In this document: one piece after another, positions 1-10,834 of the stretch | Position numbering within the stretch: the stretch's first letter is position 1 | Layout of the letters: each line of letters opens with the position of its first letter | Assembly (NCBI RefSeq): GCF_018294505.1 | Contig: NC_057804.1 | Location: 251,946,219-252,010,218 of the forward strand | DNA: 64,000 bases | Direction: 5' to 3' | Origin: Triticum aestivum | Taxonomy: Eukaryota; Streptophyta; Magnoliopsida; Poales; Poaceae | Made by a program: the position numbers and the translations under genes | The notes under the pieces: model-generated | Database searches by the model: none | Told to the model about the DNA's origin: nothing | What the model saw: the letters and a program-made list of their open reading frames with translations, nothing else

Positions 1-104
1 TGCTTAGATCTTTGCGAGACTTGAGACGTGAGCTGGTAGGGGAGAGATTTCCATGCGCACCCCCGTGTTCGAACCGCAAGGGTCTGCCGAAACCCGAAAT
101 CCGA

Positions 105-478
105 CAATAGCAGCAGTCTACAATTCATTATATACTAGCAGCAACTCATATCAATTCATCATATAGCAGCAGCAGGAGCAGCTCATAGCAATTCATCATA
201 TAGCAGCAGCAGGAGCAACTCATAGCAATCCATCATATAGCAGCAGCAGGAGCAGCTTATAGCAACTCATCATATAGCAGCTGCAGCAGCTCATAGCAAT
301 TCATCATACAGCAGCAGCAGCAACTCATTGAAATTCATCATATAGCAGCAGCAGCTCATAATAATTCATTATATAGCAGCAACTCATAGCAATTCATCAT
401 ATAGCAGCAGCAGGAGAAGCTCATAGCAATGCATCATATAGCAGCAGCAGAAGCAGCTCATAGCAATTCATCATATAG
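105..478. repeat. Degenerate ~30-39 bp minisatellite (about 11 units)
   Basis: The stretch is built from imperfect copies of a unit with the core agcagcagcaggagcagctc followed by atagcaattcatcatat. Units differ by gain or loss of agc triplets and point changes. No reading frame is preserved through it. Being next to CACTA-type sequence it may be part of CACTA element 1, but it could also be an independent tandem repeat. Confidence 0.85.
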
Positions 479-700
479 TGTATCAGAATGAAAATTTGGA
501 AAAAATCAGAGGAGATCCTCACCTTGTTGGATGAGCTCATCCTTCAATAGCACCTCAAGGCCATGCCCTGGGAGGAGGGGAGGGGGAATAAGGTGCCTTC
601 TGCCGCAGTGTGGCATCAGCCGTAGTTGTGCAGCGCCTGCCGGAGTAGTGCGTTCGACGAACCACATGGAGCAGCTGCTGGAGACCATGAGCATGAGGGG
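479..700. other. GC-rich unassigned segment left of the LARD insertion
   Basis: This segment and 11794-12050 were one piece before the LARD inserted. On the minus strand there is a good splice-donor match (caacaag/gtgaggat) near 524, so it may be the end of an exon. A minus-strand frame stays open for 83 codons but resembles no family I know. The plus-strand reading across the repaired junction stops after about 30 codons. I assign no function. Confidence 0.35.
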
Positions 701-705
701 CAGCG
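701..705. repeat. Target site duplication, left copy (cagcg)
   Basis: The five bases before the LTR start are cagcg and are repeated exactly after the other LTR at 11789-11793. A perfect 5-bp duplication around a TG...CA element is the mark of a single retrotransposon insertion. Confidence 0.95.
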
Positions 706-3116
706 TGTCACGCCCAATATGCGACCCTATCCTAAAGGAACTCGAAGGTCCCAGCAAGGATAGAAGTGCATATTAGAGACGTTTCTGCAAGATGGATATC
801 ATTACATCGTACCATTACATAATAGTTGGGGATACATACAAGAGGCATACAATGCCACATGAATACAACAACATCATACATAATAGCAACATCCGACTAC
901 GGATGAAACACAAACAGAAGCTCAAACGACATCCACCCTGCTAGCCCAGGCTGCCGACTTGGAACCTATCCCCTGATCGAAGAAGAAGCAGAAGAAGAAC
1001 TCCAAAACAAGTAACATCGCTATCGCGTCAAGATCATCGCATAACCTGTACCTGCAACTGTTGTTGTAGTAATCTGTGATCCACGAGAACTCAACAATCC
1101 CATTACCATGGGTATCAAGACTAGCAAAGCGTAATGGGTATGAAGAGGATAAGTGGTGAGGTTGCAGCAGCGACTAAGCAAGTATGGTGGCTAACATACA
1201 TAGATAAGAGCGAGAAGAGAAGCAAACGGAACGGTCGAAAGGCTAGGAGTGATCGAGAAGTGATCCTGAAACTACTTACGTTCATACATAACCCAAAAAC
1301 CGTGTTCACTTCCCGGACTCCACCGAAAAGAGACCATCACGGCTACACACGCGGTTGATGTGTTTTGATTAAGTCAAGTGTCAAGTTCTCTACAACCGGA
1401 TATTAAAAAATTCCCATCTGCCACATAACCGCGCGCACGGCTCTCGAAAGATTATACCCTGCAGGGGTGTCCCAACTTAGCCGATCACAAGCTCTCATGG
1501 TCAATGAAGGATATTCCTTCTCCCAGGAAGACCCGATCAGTCTCAGAATCCCGGTTTATAAGACATTTCGACAATGGTAAAACAAGACCAACAAAACCGC
1601 CCGGATGTGCCGACAAATCCCGATAGGAGCTGCACATATCTCGTTCTCAGGGCACACCGGATAAGCTAAGTGTACAGGTACCAAGATAACCCAAGTTGCC
1701 AAGGGACGGTCCCGCATGGTGCTCTAGTTTGGACCAACACTCAGAGGAGCACTGGCCCGGGGGGGGGGGTAAAAAAAGATGACCCTCGGGAGCGCGACTC
1801 CCAAGGGAAAAAAGGCTAGGTGAGGCAAATGTAAAACCAATGTTGGGCCTTGCTGGAGGAGTTTTATTCAAAGCGAACTGTCAAGGGGGTCCCATAAATC
1901 ACCCAACCGCGTAAGGAACGCAAAATCAAGGAACATAACACCGGTATGACGGAAACTAGGGCGGCAAGAGTGGAACAAAACACAAGGCATACGGCCGAGA
2001 CTTCCACCCTTTACCAAGTATATAGATGCATTAATTAAAAAAGAGATATTGTGATATCCCAACATAACCCTGTCCATCAAGGAGCAATCTTCAACTTCAC
2101 CTACAACTAAAAACGCTATAAGAGGGGCTGAGCAAAAGCGGTAACATAGCCAAGCAACGGTTTGCTAGGAAGGGTGAAAAAGGTTAGAGGCTGACATGTC
2201 AATTTGGGAGGCTTGAAGAGCAAGTGATAGGTAACGCAACATAGTGATAGAACAAAGCAACTAGCATAGCAATGATAGTAATGAGATCCAAGGTGACGGT
2301 CATCTTACCTAAAATCCCGCTAGGAAGAAGAACAAGTCCATGAAGAAGATGAAGCCACGAAGACAAACCAAGCATAGACAAACGAATCCTCACGATCGCA
2401 ACAAAACAGGAACTGACGAGAACAAGCATAACCGGTAAGAAGCAAACAACATAGTAAACAAACAACACATGAACAAAGGCATAATGCACAACCAAGTATG
2501 ATGCATGACAAGGTTAAATGTTGGTAACATGGCAAGAGATGAAGCATAAGTCAACTAACTAACTAGGCAAGTTTAAATGAGGCCGGAACTATCAAACATC
2601 AATTCCAGAAAATCCCCATATGCATATTTTGGATTTTCTACTGTTCTGCCCTAAACCCAATTTTGGTTTTGTTAAACAGCAAAATAAAGTGTAGCAGGTT
2701 AATCTATGCATTTTTCTACCCCATTTACATATAAAGAAAATTTAATTCCGAGCTACGGTTATTTAGTTATTAAATAAATCATTTTAACATGTCATTCGTG
2801 CTAAATAACGCAAACAGCAAGTTTAACCATTTTAAACATGGATGAAAGTTGCAGATTATGAAAGTACAGGAAAATCTAAGCATTTTACATATATAACATA
2901 TTTTATTTGGATGCATGGACATTTAGGTATAAGCATTTTAAAATGATGGCATTTACTGTAAATATGCATGCACTGAAAATAGAGAAAAACTCTGAGATGA
3001 AAAATAAAACAAACGCGGGACGGATTGCAGCAACCTGCAGAGGCCCAGGAGGACTTAGCCCGAGTGAGCGCTTAGTGTGTGCACGTGCAGAAGTAAAGAA
3101 AAACATGGCAAAAATT

Positions 3117-3188
3117 GGGGCACCTGGGAATCGAACCCCAGACCCCTCGGACGGATACTGGTTGCACTAGCCACTGAGCTAGCTTTGT
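3117..3188 (-). other. tRNA-like module (Pol III A and B boxes) in LARD 3' LTR
   Basis: On the minus strand an A-box match (TAGCTCAGTGGC, 3170-3181) is followed by a perfect B box (GGTTCGATTCC, 3127-3137). The T arm can pair (CTGGG with CCCAG around a GTTCGAT loop). The acceptor stem does not pair, so this is not an intact tRNA gene; it looks tRNA-derived. It may be a captured tRNA pseudogene, the head of a SINE, or an internal Pol III promoter. The copy in the other LTR shows it was present when the element inserted. Confidence 0.6.
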
Positions 3189-3346
3189 GTTGGTGATGCA
3201 AAAGGGAGATCGGTGCAAGGTAAAGCATATAGGCAACGCGACCAGGACCCAAACTGAAGCGCGCACGGGGATCTCAACGGCGACGGTAGCAAGCAAGCAT
3301 GGCGTATGCGGTGGATGCAGAGCTATGGCGGGCATGCGGAAAGGTG

Positions 3347-3952
3347 CTAGGGTGCGTGTGGTGGAGCAACGACGCGAGGTTGTGGGCGCTTGTGCGAGGC
3401 CAAGCCTGGCTGGCCATGGTTTCCGGGTAGAAGGATGACACCGTGTGCGGGTGTGCGGCGAGCAGCGGCAAGGTAGGGGCTGGACAAGCCCCTAAGGTTG
3501 TGCAAGCGCATGCGTGTACAAGTGGAGCAGCTGCAGGAGCGTGTGTCGCAGGCTGCGTGTGTGAGTGGATGCGTGGGTGCTATGCAGAAGAGGCAAGGCA
3601 CGAGCTTGAACTCGTTCCCCTGGTCAGCCATGACGGATGGCCTCGGGGTTGCACAGATCGACGGACATGAGGACAATGAGACCAGAGAGAGAGATGGGGA
3701 GGAGAGGAGCTTCACCGTGGAGGTGTTGCTGGAATCGATTGGGGCCTGTGACGAGCGAAAGCGACGAGGGAAGGTGCTGCCCATGAAGGAGGGGAGGAAG
3801 AGGACGACAGCGAGGTAGTTGGACTTGGCGATCCTAGGGCGCGGCTCGTCGTCAGAATGGGTCCGGGGCAGTGTTCTCGAGCGAGAAGACGACGGAGGGG
3901 AGGCCACGATGGAGGGATAGGCCGGCGGTGAGGTCATGGCCGAGCCGGCCAT
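3347..3952 (-). CDS. Hypothetical ORF in LARD 3' LTR, partner of 10093-10722
   Basis: A 201-codon frame begins about 100 bp after the TATA box of this LTR and is collinear with the frame in the 5' LTR. Both share a central MADQGNEFKL segment and the Cys/His-containing stretch after it. No known domain. Since LTR copies start identical, shared openness is only weak evidence of coding. Confidence 0.22.
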   Translation of the reverse strand: MAGSAMTSPPAYPSIVASPPSSSRSRTLPRTHSDDEPRPRIAKSNYLAVVLFLPSFMGSTFPRRFRSSQAPIDSSNTSTVKLLSSPSLSLVSLSSCPSICATPRPSVMADQGNEFKLVPCLFCIAPTHPLTHAACDTRSCSCSTCTRMRLHNLRGLSSPYLAAARRTPAHGVILLPGNHGQPGLASHKRPQPRVVAPPHAP

Positions 3953-4055
3953 GGCTCCTGGAGGTAGGGAATAGGTGCGTGGGTGCCCTTTACCTGTGGC
4001 GGCGGTGCGGAGGGGAAATAGGGAGGAGGAGGAATCCTAGGGCGAGGGCTGCTGG

Positions 4056-4062
4056 TTTTATA
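4056..4062 (-). promoter_or_regulatory. TATA box of the LARD 3' LTR
   Basis: Minus strand CCTATAAAACCAG corresponds to the 5' LTR TATA box. Being in the 3' LTR it could drive read-out transcription into the sequence left of the element. Confidence 0.6.
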
Positions 4063-5016
4063 GGAGTGCGAGGCGAGCTGGCTCGGCCACGGTGCCCATG
4101 GCGAGCGTGTAAAGCAGAGAAGGAGAGGTAGGAGAAAGGTGGTGAAAGCTACAGTCTCCCCCGCTGACAGATGGATCCAGCGTTGCCACGTGGGATGAGT
4201 GGAAGAGAGGGTTGGCTGGGTTTTGGGTGAGAAAAGGATCTGGAGGGATAAGTGGGCTGCTGCTAGGCTGCCTTCTACTGCGCCGGCCTGCTGGAAGATG
4301 GGCCGCTCCTCTCTCTTCCTTTTTCCATTTCCTCAGCCAGAAAATAAACAGAAAAGCACAGGGATAAAACAGGGGTGTATGAGAGATATAAGAATATCCC
4401 TACGACGCTGGAATTATTCACTAATTGAAATAATTGGTTTGGGCATTTTTAGAGAAAGAAAATTATCGTAAGTTTGAACTAAATTCAAACTTGAGGCAAT
4501 TTTGATTCAAACCAAATCAAGTCCAAAAGAGTTGAAAATTGGCAGAGAGGGTTTAGGCATGGTGAGCTAGCATCAGGAAAAGAATGAACATCAATGAAGA
4601 AGGGAATAATGTTGTTTGCAAAAACATGAAGGAAGAAGGATGGGAGAGGTGATGATACATGGGCATGGCTTGAGAGAGAGATAGCAAGGGCTGATGCACC
4701 CACAACATGAAAGTAACATGTAACATAAGGATGAGTGCAATGCACATGATGCTCATGGCAACAACATGAATGACCAATAGTAATATGACAACAGATAGGC
4801 ATGGCTAAACAAACAAGGTTGGCATAATACAATATAATAAAAGATGAACATGCTGCAAGAAGCAAAATAAGACAAGGCACTCAACATGGTCACGACATCA
4901 ACATAGAGGAATGAAATATGCAAAATAATTATGATAATGCAACAAACAAAATAAAGACATGGCAACAACGAAAAATAAATGGAAGGCAACTCGAGCATCG
5001 GTCTCGGGGCGTTACA

Positions 5017-5028
5017 ACTCTCCTCCAC
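5017..5028 (-). promoter_or_regulatory. Polypurine tract of the LARD
   Basis: On the minus strand AGTGGAGGAGAGT directly precedes the 3' LTR start TGTAACGCC. A purine run abutting the 3' LTR is where plus-strand DNA synthesis is primed. Confidence 0.85.
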
Positions 5029-7446
5029 TAACAAGAGATCTCGTCCCGAGACCTTAGGAATGAGACGGAAGAGAAAGAGGAAGAGGTGAAGTACGAACGC
5101 AAGAGAGAGGATGAACAAAGTCGAGAGCACTCAGGTAGAAAAGAGGAACGACGAATATGACGAGAATGAAAAGATCGAGAAACAACATAGACTCTTAAAC
5201 CACTCCGGTTAGACAAGGTAGAAAAGAATAAGCACGAAAGAAATTGGACAGCACTCCGACTAAAAATGGAAGGAATAGAACATGAACTTCACAAGATGGG
5301 ATGGCACTTGATGAGATGAACAACGCAATGACTCCGAAAGAATTGAAAGAATGGAATGACAAGAACTTAGAAGGAAGGATTGAACGGAGTTGTTGAGAAA
5401 ATCAACAACGAAAGAATAAGCTTGTTGTGGACTTATCCAAACAGCTCAAAACTTGAGGTGAAATTACCACAACCAAATGTCTGAATAGCTGAGAAGAAAG
5501 AAGAAATGCAAAACTCCACTTTAGAAGAAAAGGAAGAATTATTTGCACTCCGAGGCGCAAGAAGAAAAGATACTTGAACTCCTCCAACCAGAATCTTGAT
5601 GAACTCTTGAAGAATGAATTAAATCATGAAGAACCAGCTTGAAGATCTCCGGTGACGAAAAGATGATGAGATAGAAAGAAGGATGAAAGAATAAGTTCAA
5701 GCCTTGCGGTGATTTAGATGGAGGTTCCGATGAAATGGCCGAGGAAAATTGAACTTCGGAAAAGAAAAGAGGAAAACACTTGGAACTAGAATTTATTCAT
5801 CAAGCACAAACTCCGAAGTAAGGGATTACTTGACGAAGATGAAATAAGAATAAGAATTACATTATTCTTATCCTCCATCAATTAAATTGAAGAGAAGCAA
5901 AGGTTTGCATACAACTTATTCGCGTTGGAAAGGATTACCAGGAGATATAGTGCAAAATTGGGAAGGTCTTCATGAGCCACTGGTAGAATTGGAAAGAACG
6001 AATGAATTAATATGATAACCAAAGAAAAATGCTCTTGAACGAACAACCGTAAGAATTCTAAAATTGCTGATGAAAGAGAGTGAATCACCGAGAAGAATTA
6101 GAAGAACAAATATGCTTGAGGGGATTTAGATACAAAAGAACGGGAAGAACTCGAACTGATTAAAGAACATTTGAACGAAGCGCCGGGATAAATAGAGAAC
6201 GATAACTAGAATGATGGCCTCCGGTGAAAAGAAATGGAAAAACAACTCCTGACATACTCCGGATAGGTAAGAAAACAATATCTGACAAATGGAATAATTT
6301 GAGAGGATAACATGAAGCACGAATCTTTGAGAGAGCGGGTAAGATTTAGAGGAAAAACTCTTCTTCGGTCTTCAAATGACGGCGGGAAACACCACCAAAA
6401 TTTGTTGAGATATCTAGGAGAATGAAAACCGAAAAGGTTGAGCCAACAATGAAAAGAATTTGAAAGTGATATTGGAGAAGGCATGTGACTGATGGAATCC
6501 ATTCTTACGTCACACTTTGAAAAGAATTTGGGAATAGCTCCGGAAAAATTAGAAGAGTCAGGTAAGATCCTGGGAAAAGACCTGTGGGTTAGGGCCCACT
6601 GAAGAGATAACACCATTGGAAAGGATTGTTGAAGAGATAGATGATGCACCGAAACAATTGAAATATTTGAATGAGGTGACAACCTCGAATTAATTGGAAC
6701 ACAGACGAATCTCCTGAGATGTCTTGAGCACTACGGAAGGATAAACTGACGAGAGGCGAACGAGCAAGGAGAACACTTGATCCACGGAAAAGAATATGAT
6801 CAACCGAAAAACCTTGAATTGAATCCAGCAGAAAAGAGATGAAGAATGTCCACTGAGACGAGAATTCACCGGTTGAAATGATTGAGGGAAGACTGAAATG
6901 GCTCCGCACGAATGAAATTGATGGACAAAAGAGACTCAGACTCCGGGAAGAAAAAGGGTGGGAGGGCGGGAAAACAAATGCACCTGGAAGGGAGAACCGA
7001 CGAATATCTTGAAGAGAAAAACACTGGTTGAAAGAAAGCAAAGGCTTCGCACGAGTTGGATGGATACTGGATTATGGACTCCGGCTCCAATAAGAAAAAG
7101 GGTGGGCGGGTGGGAAAAGAAGACAACTGAAGGCAGAGAAACAACTTCGTTGAGAGCAAACTGAGGATTGAACTTGCAAAAACAAAGAGGGTCGAATCGT
7201 CTTAACAAGAAAATGCACCGGATAAAAAGAGCTGAGAACCAATGAACGAAAAACTATCATCCTAAAGAAAATTTGAAGGGGAAGAGAAGTAATTCAAAAC
7301 ACCTACATCAAGATTTCTCACCAGAGCGACAAAGGGGCCGAGGAGTAAAAGAATTCGTACTCTCTGATATAACTAGACTCCGAAAACAGTTTTCTCAACA
7401 ACGACCAAACTATGATCAAACAAGGGGGGCTCCTATGATCGGTCGA

Positions 7447-7460
7447 GGCTCTGATACCAA
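7447..7460 (-). promoter_or_regulatory. Primer binding site complementary to initiator tRNA-Met
   Basis: On the minus strand TTGGTATCAGAGCC follows the 5' LTR end after two bases. TGGTATCAGAGC is the standard plant retrotransposon PBS matching the 3' end of initiator tRNA-Met, where minus-strand DNA synthesis starts. Its position fixes the orientation of the element. Confidence 0.95.
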
Positions 7461-9887
7461 CTTGTCACGCCCAATATGCGACCCTATCCTAAAGGAACTC
7501 GAAGGTCCCACCAAGGATAGAAGCGCATATTGGAGACGCTTTTGCAAGGTGGATATCATTACATCGTACCATTACATAATAGTTGGGGATACATACAAGA
7601 GGCATACAATGCCACACGAATACAACAACATCATACATAACAGCAACATCCGACTACGGATGAAACACAAACAGAAGCTCAAACGACATCCACCCAGCTT
7701 GCCCAGCCTGCCGACCTGGAACCTATCCCCTGATCAAAGAAGAAGCAGAAGAAGAACTCCAAAACAAGTTACATCGCTCTTGCGTCAAGATCATCACATA
7801 ACCTGCACCTGCAACTATTGTTGTAGTAATCTGTGAGCCACGAGGACTCAGCAATCCCATTACCATGGGTATCAAGACTAGCAAAGCTGAATGGGTATGG
7901 AGAGGATAAGTGGTGAGGTTGCAGCAGCGACTAAGCAAGTATGGTGGCTAACATACGCAAATAAGAGCGAGAAGAGAAGCAAACAGAATGGTCGAAAGGC
8001 TAGGAGTGATCAAGAAGTGATCCTGAAACTACTTACGTTCATACATAACCCAAAAACCGTGTTCACTTCCTGGACTCCACCCAAAAGAGACCATCACGGC
8101 TACACACGCGGTTGATGTGTTTTAATTAAGTCAAGTGTCAAGTTCTCTACAACCGGATATTAACAAATTCCCATCTGCCACATAACCATCGGCACGGCTC
8201 TCGAATGTTTATACCCTGTAGGGGTGTCCAAACTTAGCCCATCACAAGCTCTCACGGTCAACGAAGGATATTCCTTCTCCCAGGAAGACCCGATTAGTCT
8301 CGGAATCCCGGTTTACAAGACATTTCGACAATGGTAAAACAAGACCAGCAAGACCGCCCGGATGTGCCAACAAATCCCGATAGGAGCTGCACATATCTCG
8401 TTCTCAGGGCACACCAGATAAGCTAAGCGTACATGTACCAACATAACCCAAGTTGACAAATGGTCCCGCATGGTGCTCTAGTTTGGACCAACACACGAAG
8501 GAGCACTGGCCCGGGGGGGGGGGGTAAAATAAGATGACCCTCGGGAGCGCGACTCCCAAGGGTAAAAAAGGCTAGGTGAGGCAAATGTAAACCAAGGTTG
8601 CGCCTTGCTAGAGGAGTTTTATTCAAAGCGAACTGTCAAGGGGGTCCCATAAATCACCCAACCGTGTAAGGAACGCAAAATCAAGGAACATAACACCGGT
8701 ATGACGGAAACTAGGGCGGGAAGAGTGGAACAAAACACCAGGCATAAGGCCGAGCCTTCCACCCTTTACCAAGTATATAGATGCATTAATTAAATAAGAG
8801 ATATTGTGATATCCCAACATAACCCTGTCCATCATGGAGCAATCTTCAACTTCACCTGCAACTAACAATGCTATAAGAGGAGCTGAGCAAAAGCGGTAAC
8901 ATAGCCAAGCAATGGTTTGCTAGGAAGGGTGAAAAAGGTTAGAGGTTGACATGGCAATTTTGGAAGCTTGAAGAGCAAGTGATAGGTAGCACAGCATTGC
9001 GATAGAACGAAGCAACTAGCATAGCAATGATAGTAATGAGATCCAAGGTGACGGTCATCTTGCCTGAAATCCCGCTAGGAAGAAGAATGAGTCCATGAAG
9101 AAGATGAAGGCACGAAGATGAACCAAGCATAGATAAACGAATCCTCACGATCGCCACACAACAGGAACTAATGAGAAGAAGCACAACCTGAAAGAAGCAA
9201 ACAACATAGTAAACAAACAACACATGAACAAAGGCATGATGCACAACAAAGTATGATGCATGACAAGGTTAAATGTTGTTAACATGGCAAGATGTGAAGC
9301 ATAAGTAAACTAACTAACTAGGCATGTTTAAATGAGGCCGGAACTATCAAACAACAATTCCGGAAAATGAGCATTTTAAAATGATGGCATTTACTGTATG
9401 CATATTTTGGATTTGCTACTGTTCTGCCCTAAACACAATTTTAGTGTTGCTAAACAGCAAAATAAAGTGTATCAGGTTAATCTATGCATTTTCTACCCAA
9501 TTTACATATAAAGAAAATTTAATTCCGAGCTACGGTTATTTAGTTATGAAATAAATCATTTTAACATGTCATTTGTGCAAAAAATGCAAACAACAAGTTT
9601 AACAATTTTAAACATGGATGAAAGTTGCAGATTATGAAAGTACAGGAAAATTTGAGCATTTTACATATATAACATGTTTTATTTGGAAGCATGGACATTT
9701 AGGTATGAGCATTTTAAAATGATGGCATTTACTGTAAATATGCCTGCACTGAAAATAGAGAAAAACTCTGAGATGAAAAAAAAACGTGGGCCGGATTGCA
9801 GCAACCTGCAGAGGCCCAGGAGGACTTGGCCCGAGTGAGCACTGAGTGTGTGCGCGCGCAGCAGTAATGAAAAACAGGGCAAAAATT

Positions 9888-9959
9888 GGGGCACCTAGGA
9901 ATCGAACCCCAGACCCCTCGGACGGATACTGGCTGCGCTAGCCACTTAGCTAGCTTTGT
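9888..9959 (-). other. tRNA-like module in LARD 5' LTR
   Basis: This is the counterpart of 3117-3188, with the B box intact (9898-9908) and the A box carrying one change (TAGCTAAGTGGC, 9941-9952). A T-stem base pair seen in the other copy is lost. It is in the same orientation as the element. Confidence 0.6.
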
Positions 9960-10092
9960 GTTGGTGATGCAAAGGGAGGTCGGCGCAAGGTAAAGCATAT
10001 AGGCAACACGACCATGACCCAAACTGAAGTGCGCACGGGGATCTCAACGGCGACGGTAGCAAGCAAGCATGGCACATGCGGTGGATGCAAAG

Positions 10093-10722
10093 CTACGGCG
10101 GGCGTGCAGAAAGGTGCCAGGGTGCGTGTGGTGGAGCAACGACGCGAGGGTGTGGGCGCTTGTGCGAGGCCAAGCCTAGCTGGCCATGGTTTCCGGGTGG
10201 AAGGATGACACCGTGTGTGGGTGTGCGGCGAGCAGCAGCTAGGCAGGGGCTGGACAAGCCCCTGAGGTTGTGCAAGGGCATGTGTGTACAAGTGGAGCAG
10301 CTGCGGGAGCGTGGGTCGCAGGCTGTGTGTGTGAGTGGATGTGTGGGTGCTGTGCAGAAGAGGCAAGGCATGAGCTTGAACTCGTTCCCCTGGTCGGCCA
10401 TGGCGGACGGCCTCGGGGTTGCGTGGATCGACGGACATGCGGACAACGAGACTAGAGAGAGAGATGGGGAGGAGCGGAGCTTCACCGTGGGGGTGTTGCT
10501 GGAGTCGATCGGGGTCGAGGACGAGCGAAAGCGACGAGGGAAGGTGCCGCTTGTGAAGCAGGGGAGGAAGAGGACGACAGGGAGGTAGCCGGACTTGGCG
10601 ATCCTTGGGCACGGCTCGTCGTCAGAATGGGTCCAGGGCAGTGTTCTCGAGTGAGAAGACGATGGAGGGGAGGCCACGACGGAGGGATAGGCCGACGGCG
10701 AGGTCGTGCCCGAGCCGGACAT
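10093..10722 (-). CDS. Hypothetical ORF in LARD 5' LTR, conserved in both LTRs
   Basis: A 209-codon minus-strand frame opens about 100 bp after the LTR TATA box. The product is rich in Ser, Pro, Arg and His and has Cys-His pairs but no domain I recognise. The counterpart in the other LTR (3347-3952, 201 codons) keeps the same frame with many amino-acid replacements. The region is GC-rich, where long chance frames are common, and the splice-donor-like site upstream would put the frame inside an intron. It may be a captured gene fragment or a frame without function. Confidence 0.25.
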   Translation of the reverse strand: MSGSGTTSPSAYPSVVASPPSSSHSRTLPWTHSDDEPCPRIAKSGYLPVVLFLPCFTSGTFPRRFRSSSTPIDSSNTPTVKLRSSPSLSLVSLSACPSIHATPRPSAMADQGNEFKLMPCLFCTAPTHPLTHTACDPRSRSCSTCTHMPLHNLRGLSSPCLAAARRTPTHGVILPPGNHGQLGLASHKRPHPRVVAPPHAPWHLSARPP

Positions 10723-10760
10723 GGCTCCTAGAGGCGGGGAAGCAGGTGCGTGGGTGCCCC

Positions 10761-10768
10761 TTACCTGT
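10761..10768 (-). promoter_or_regulatory. Conserved splice-donor-like site just after the LARD promoter
   Basis: Minus strand CACAG/GTAAGG lies about 65 bp after the TATA box. The other LTR has CACAG/GTAAAG at about 3981. A strong donor this close to the start suggests a short first exon and a spliced leader. No acceptor was identified. Confidence 0.4.
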
Positions 10769-10827
10769 GGCAGCGGTGCGTAGGGGAAAAGAGGGAGGAG
10801 GAGGAACCCTAGGGCGAGGGCTGCTAG

Positions 10828-10834
10828 TTTTATA
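10828..10834 (-). promoter_or_regulatory. TATA box of the LARD 5' LTR promoter
   Basis: Minus strand CCTATAAAACTAG lies in GC-rich sequence about 0.95 kb into the LTR. The equivalent site in the other LTR (4056-4062) is conserved. A transcription start near 10800 is expected from normal TATA spacing. Confidence 0.65.

Larger units (their letters stand above)
706..5016 (-). repeat. 3' LTR of the LARD
   Basis: On the minus strand the LTR begins TGTAACGCC and ends GGCGTGACA. It aligns along its whole length with 7463-11788 apart from substitutions and small indels. It contains a TATA box, a splice-donor-like site, a 201-codon ORF, a tRNA-like segment and an AT-rich part nearer the 3' end. Confidence 0.93.
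5017..7462 (-). other. LARD internal domain, non-coding, strongly strand-skewed
   Basis: The plus strand is rich in A and G throughout, so the transcript (minus strand) would be pyrimidine-rich. Loosely repeated phrases recur (ctccgg, gaaaagaa, gaagaa). The minus strand keeps several 90-158-codon frames, but these are rich in Ser, Phe, Leu and Pro, as expected from pyrimidine-rich DNA, and show no retroelement motif. In LARDs the internal domain is thought to carry packaging and dimerisation signals rather than genes; that role here is inference. Confidence 0.8.

Noticed and set aside
3117..3188. Functional tRNA gene
   Set aside because: A and B boxes fit, but the acceptor stem does not pair, so it is described as tRNA-like only.
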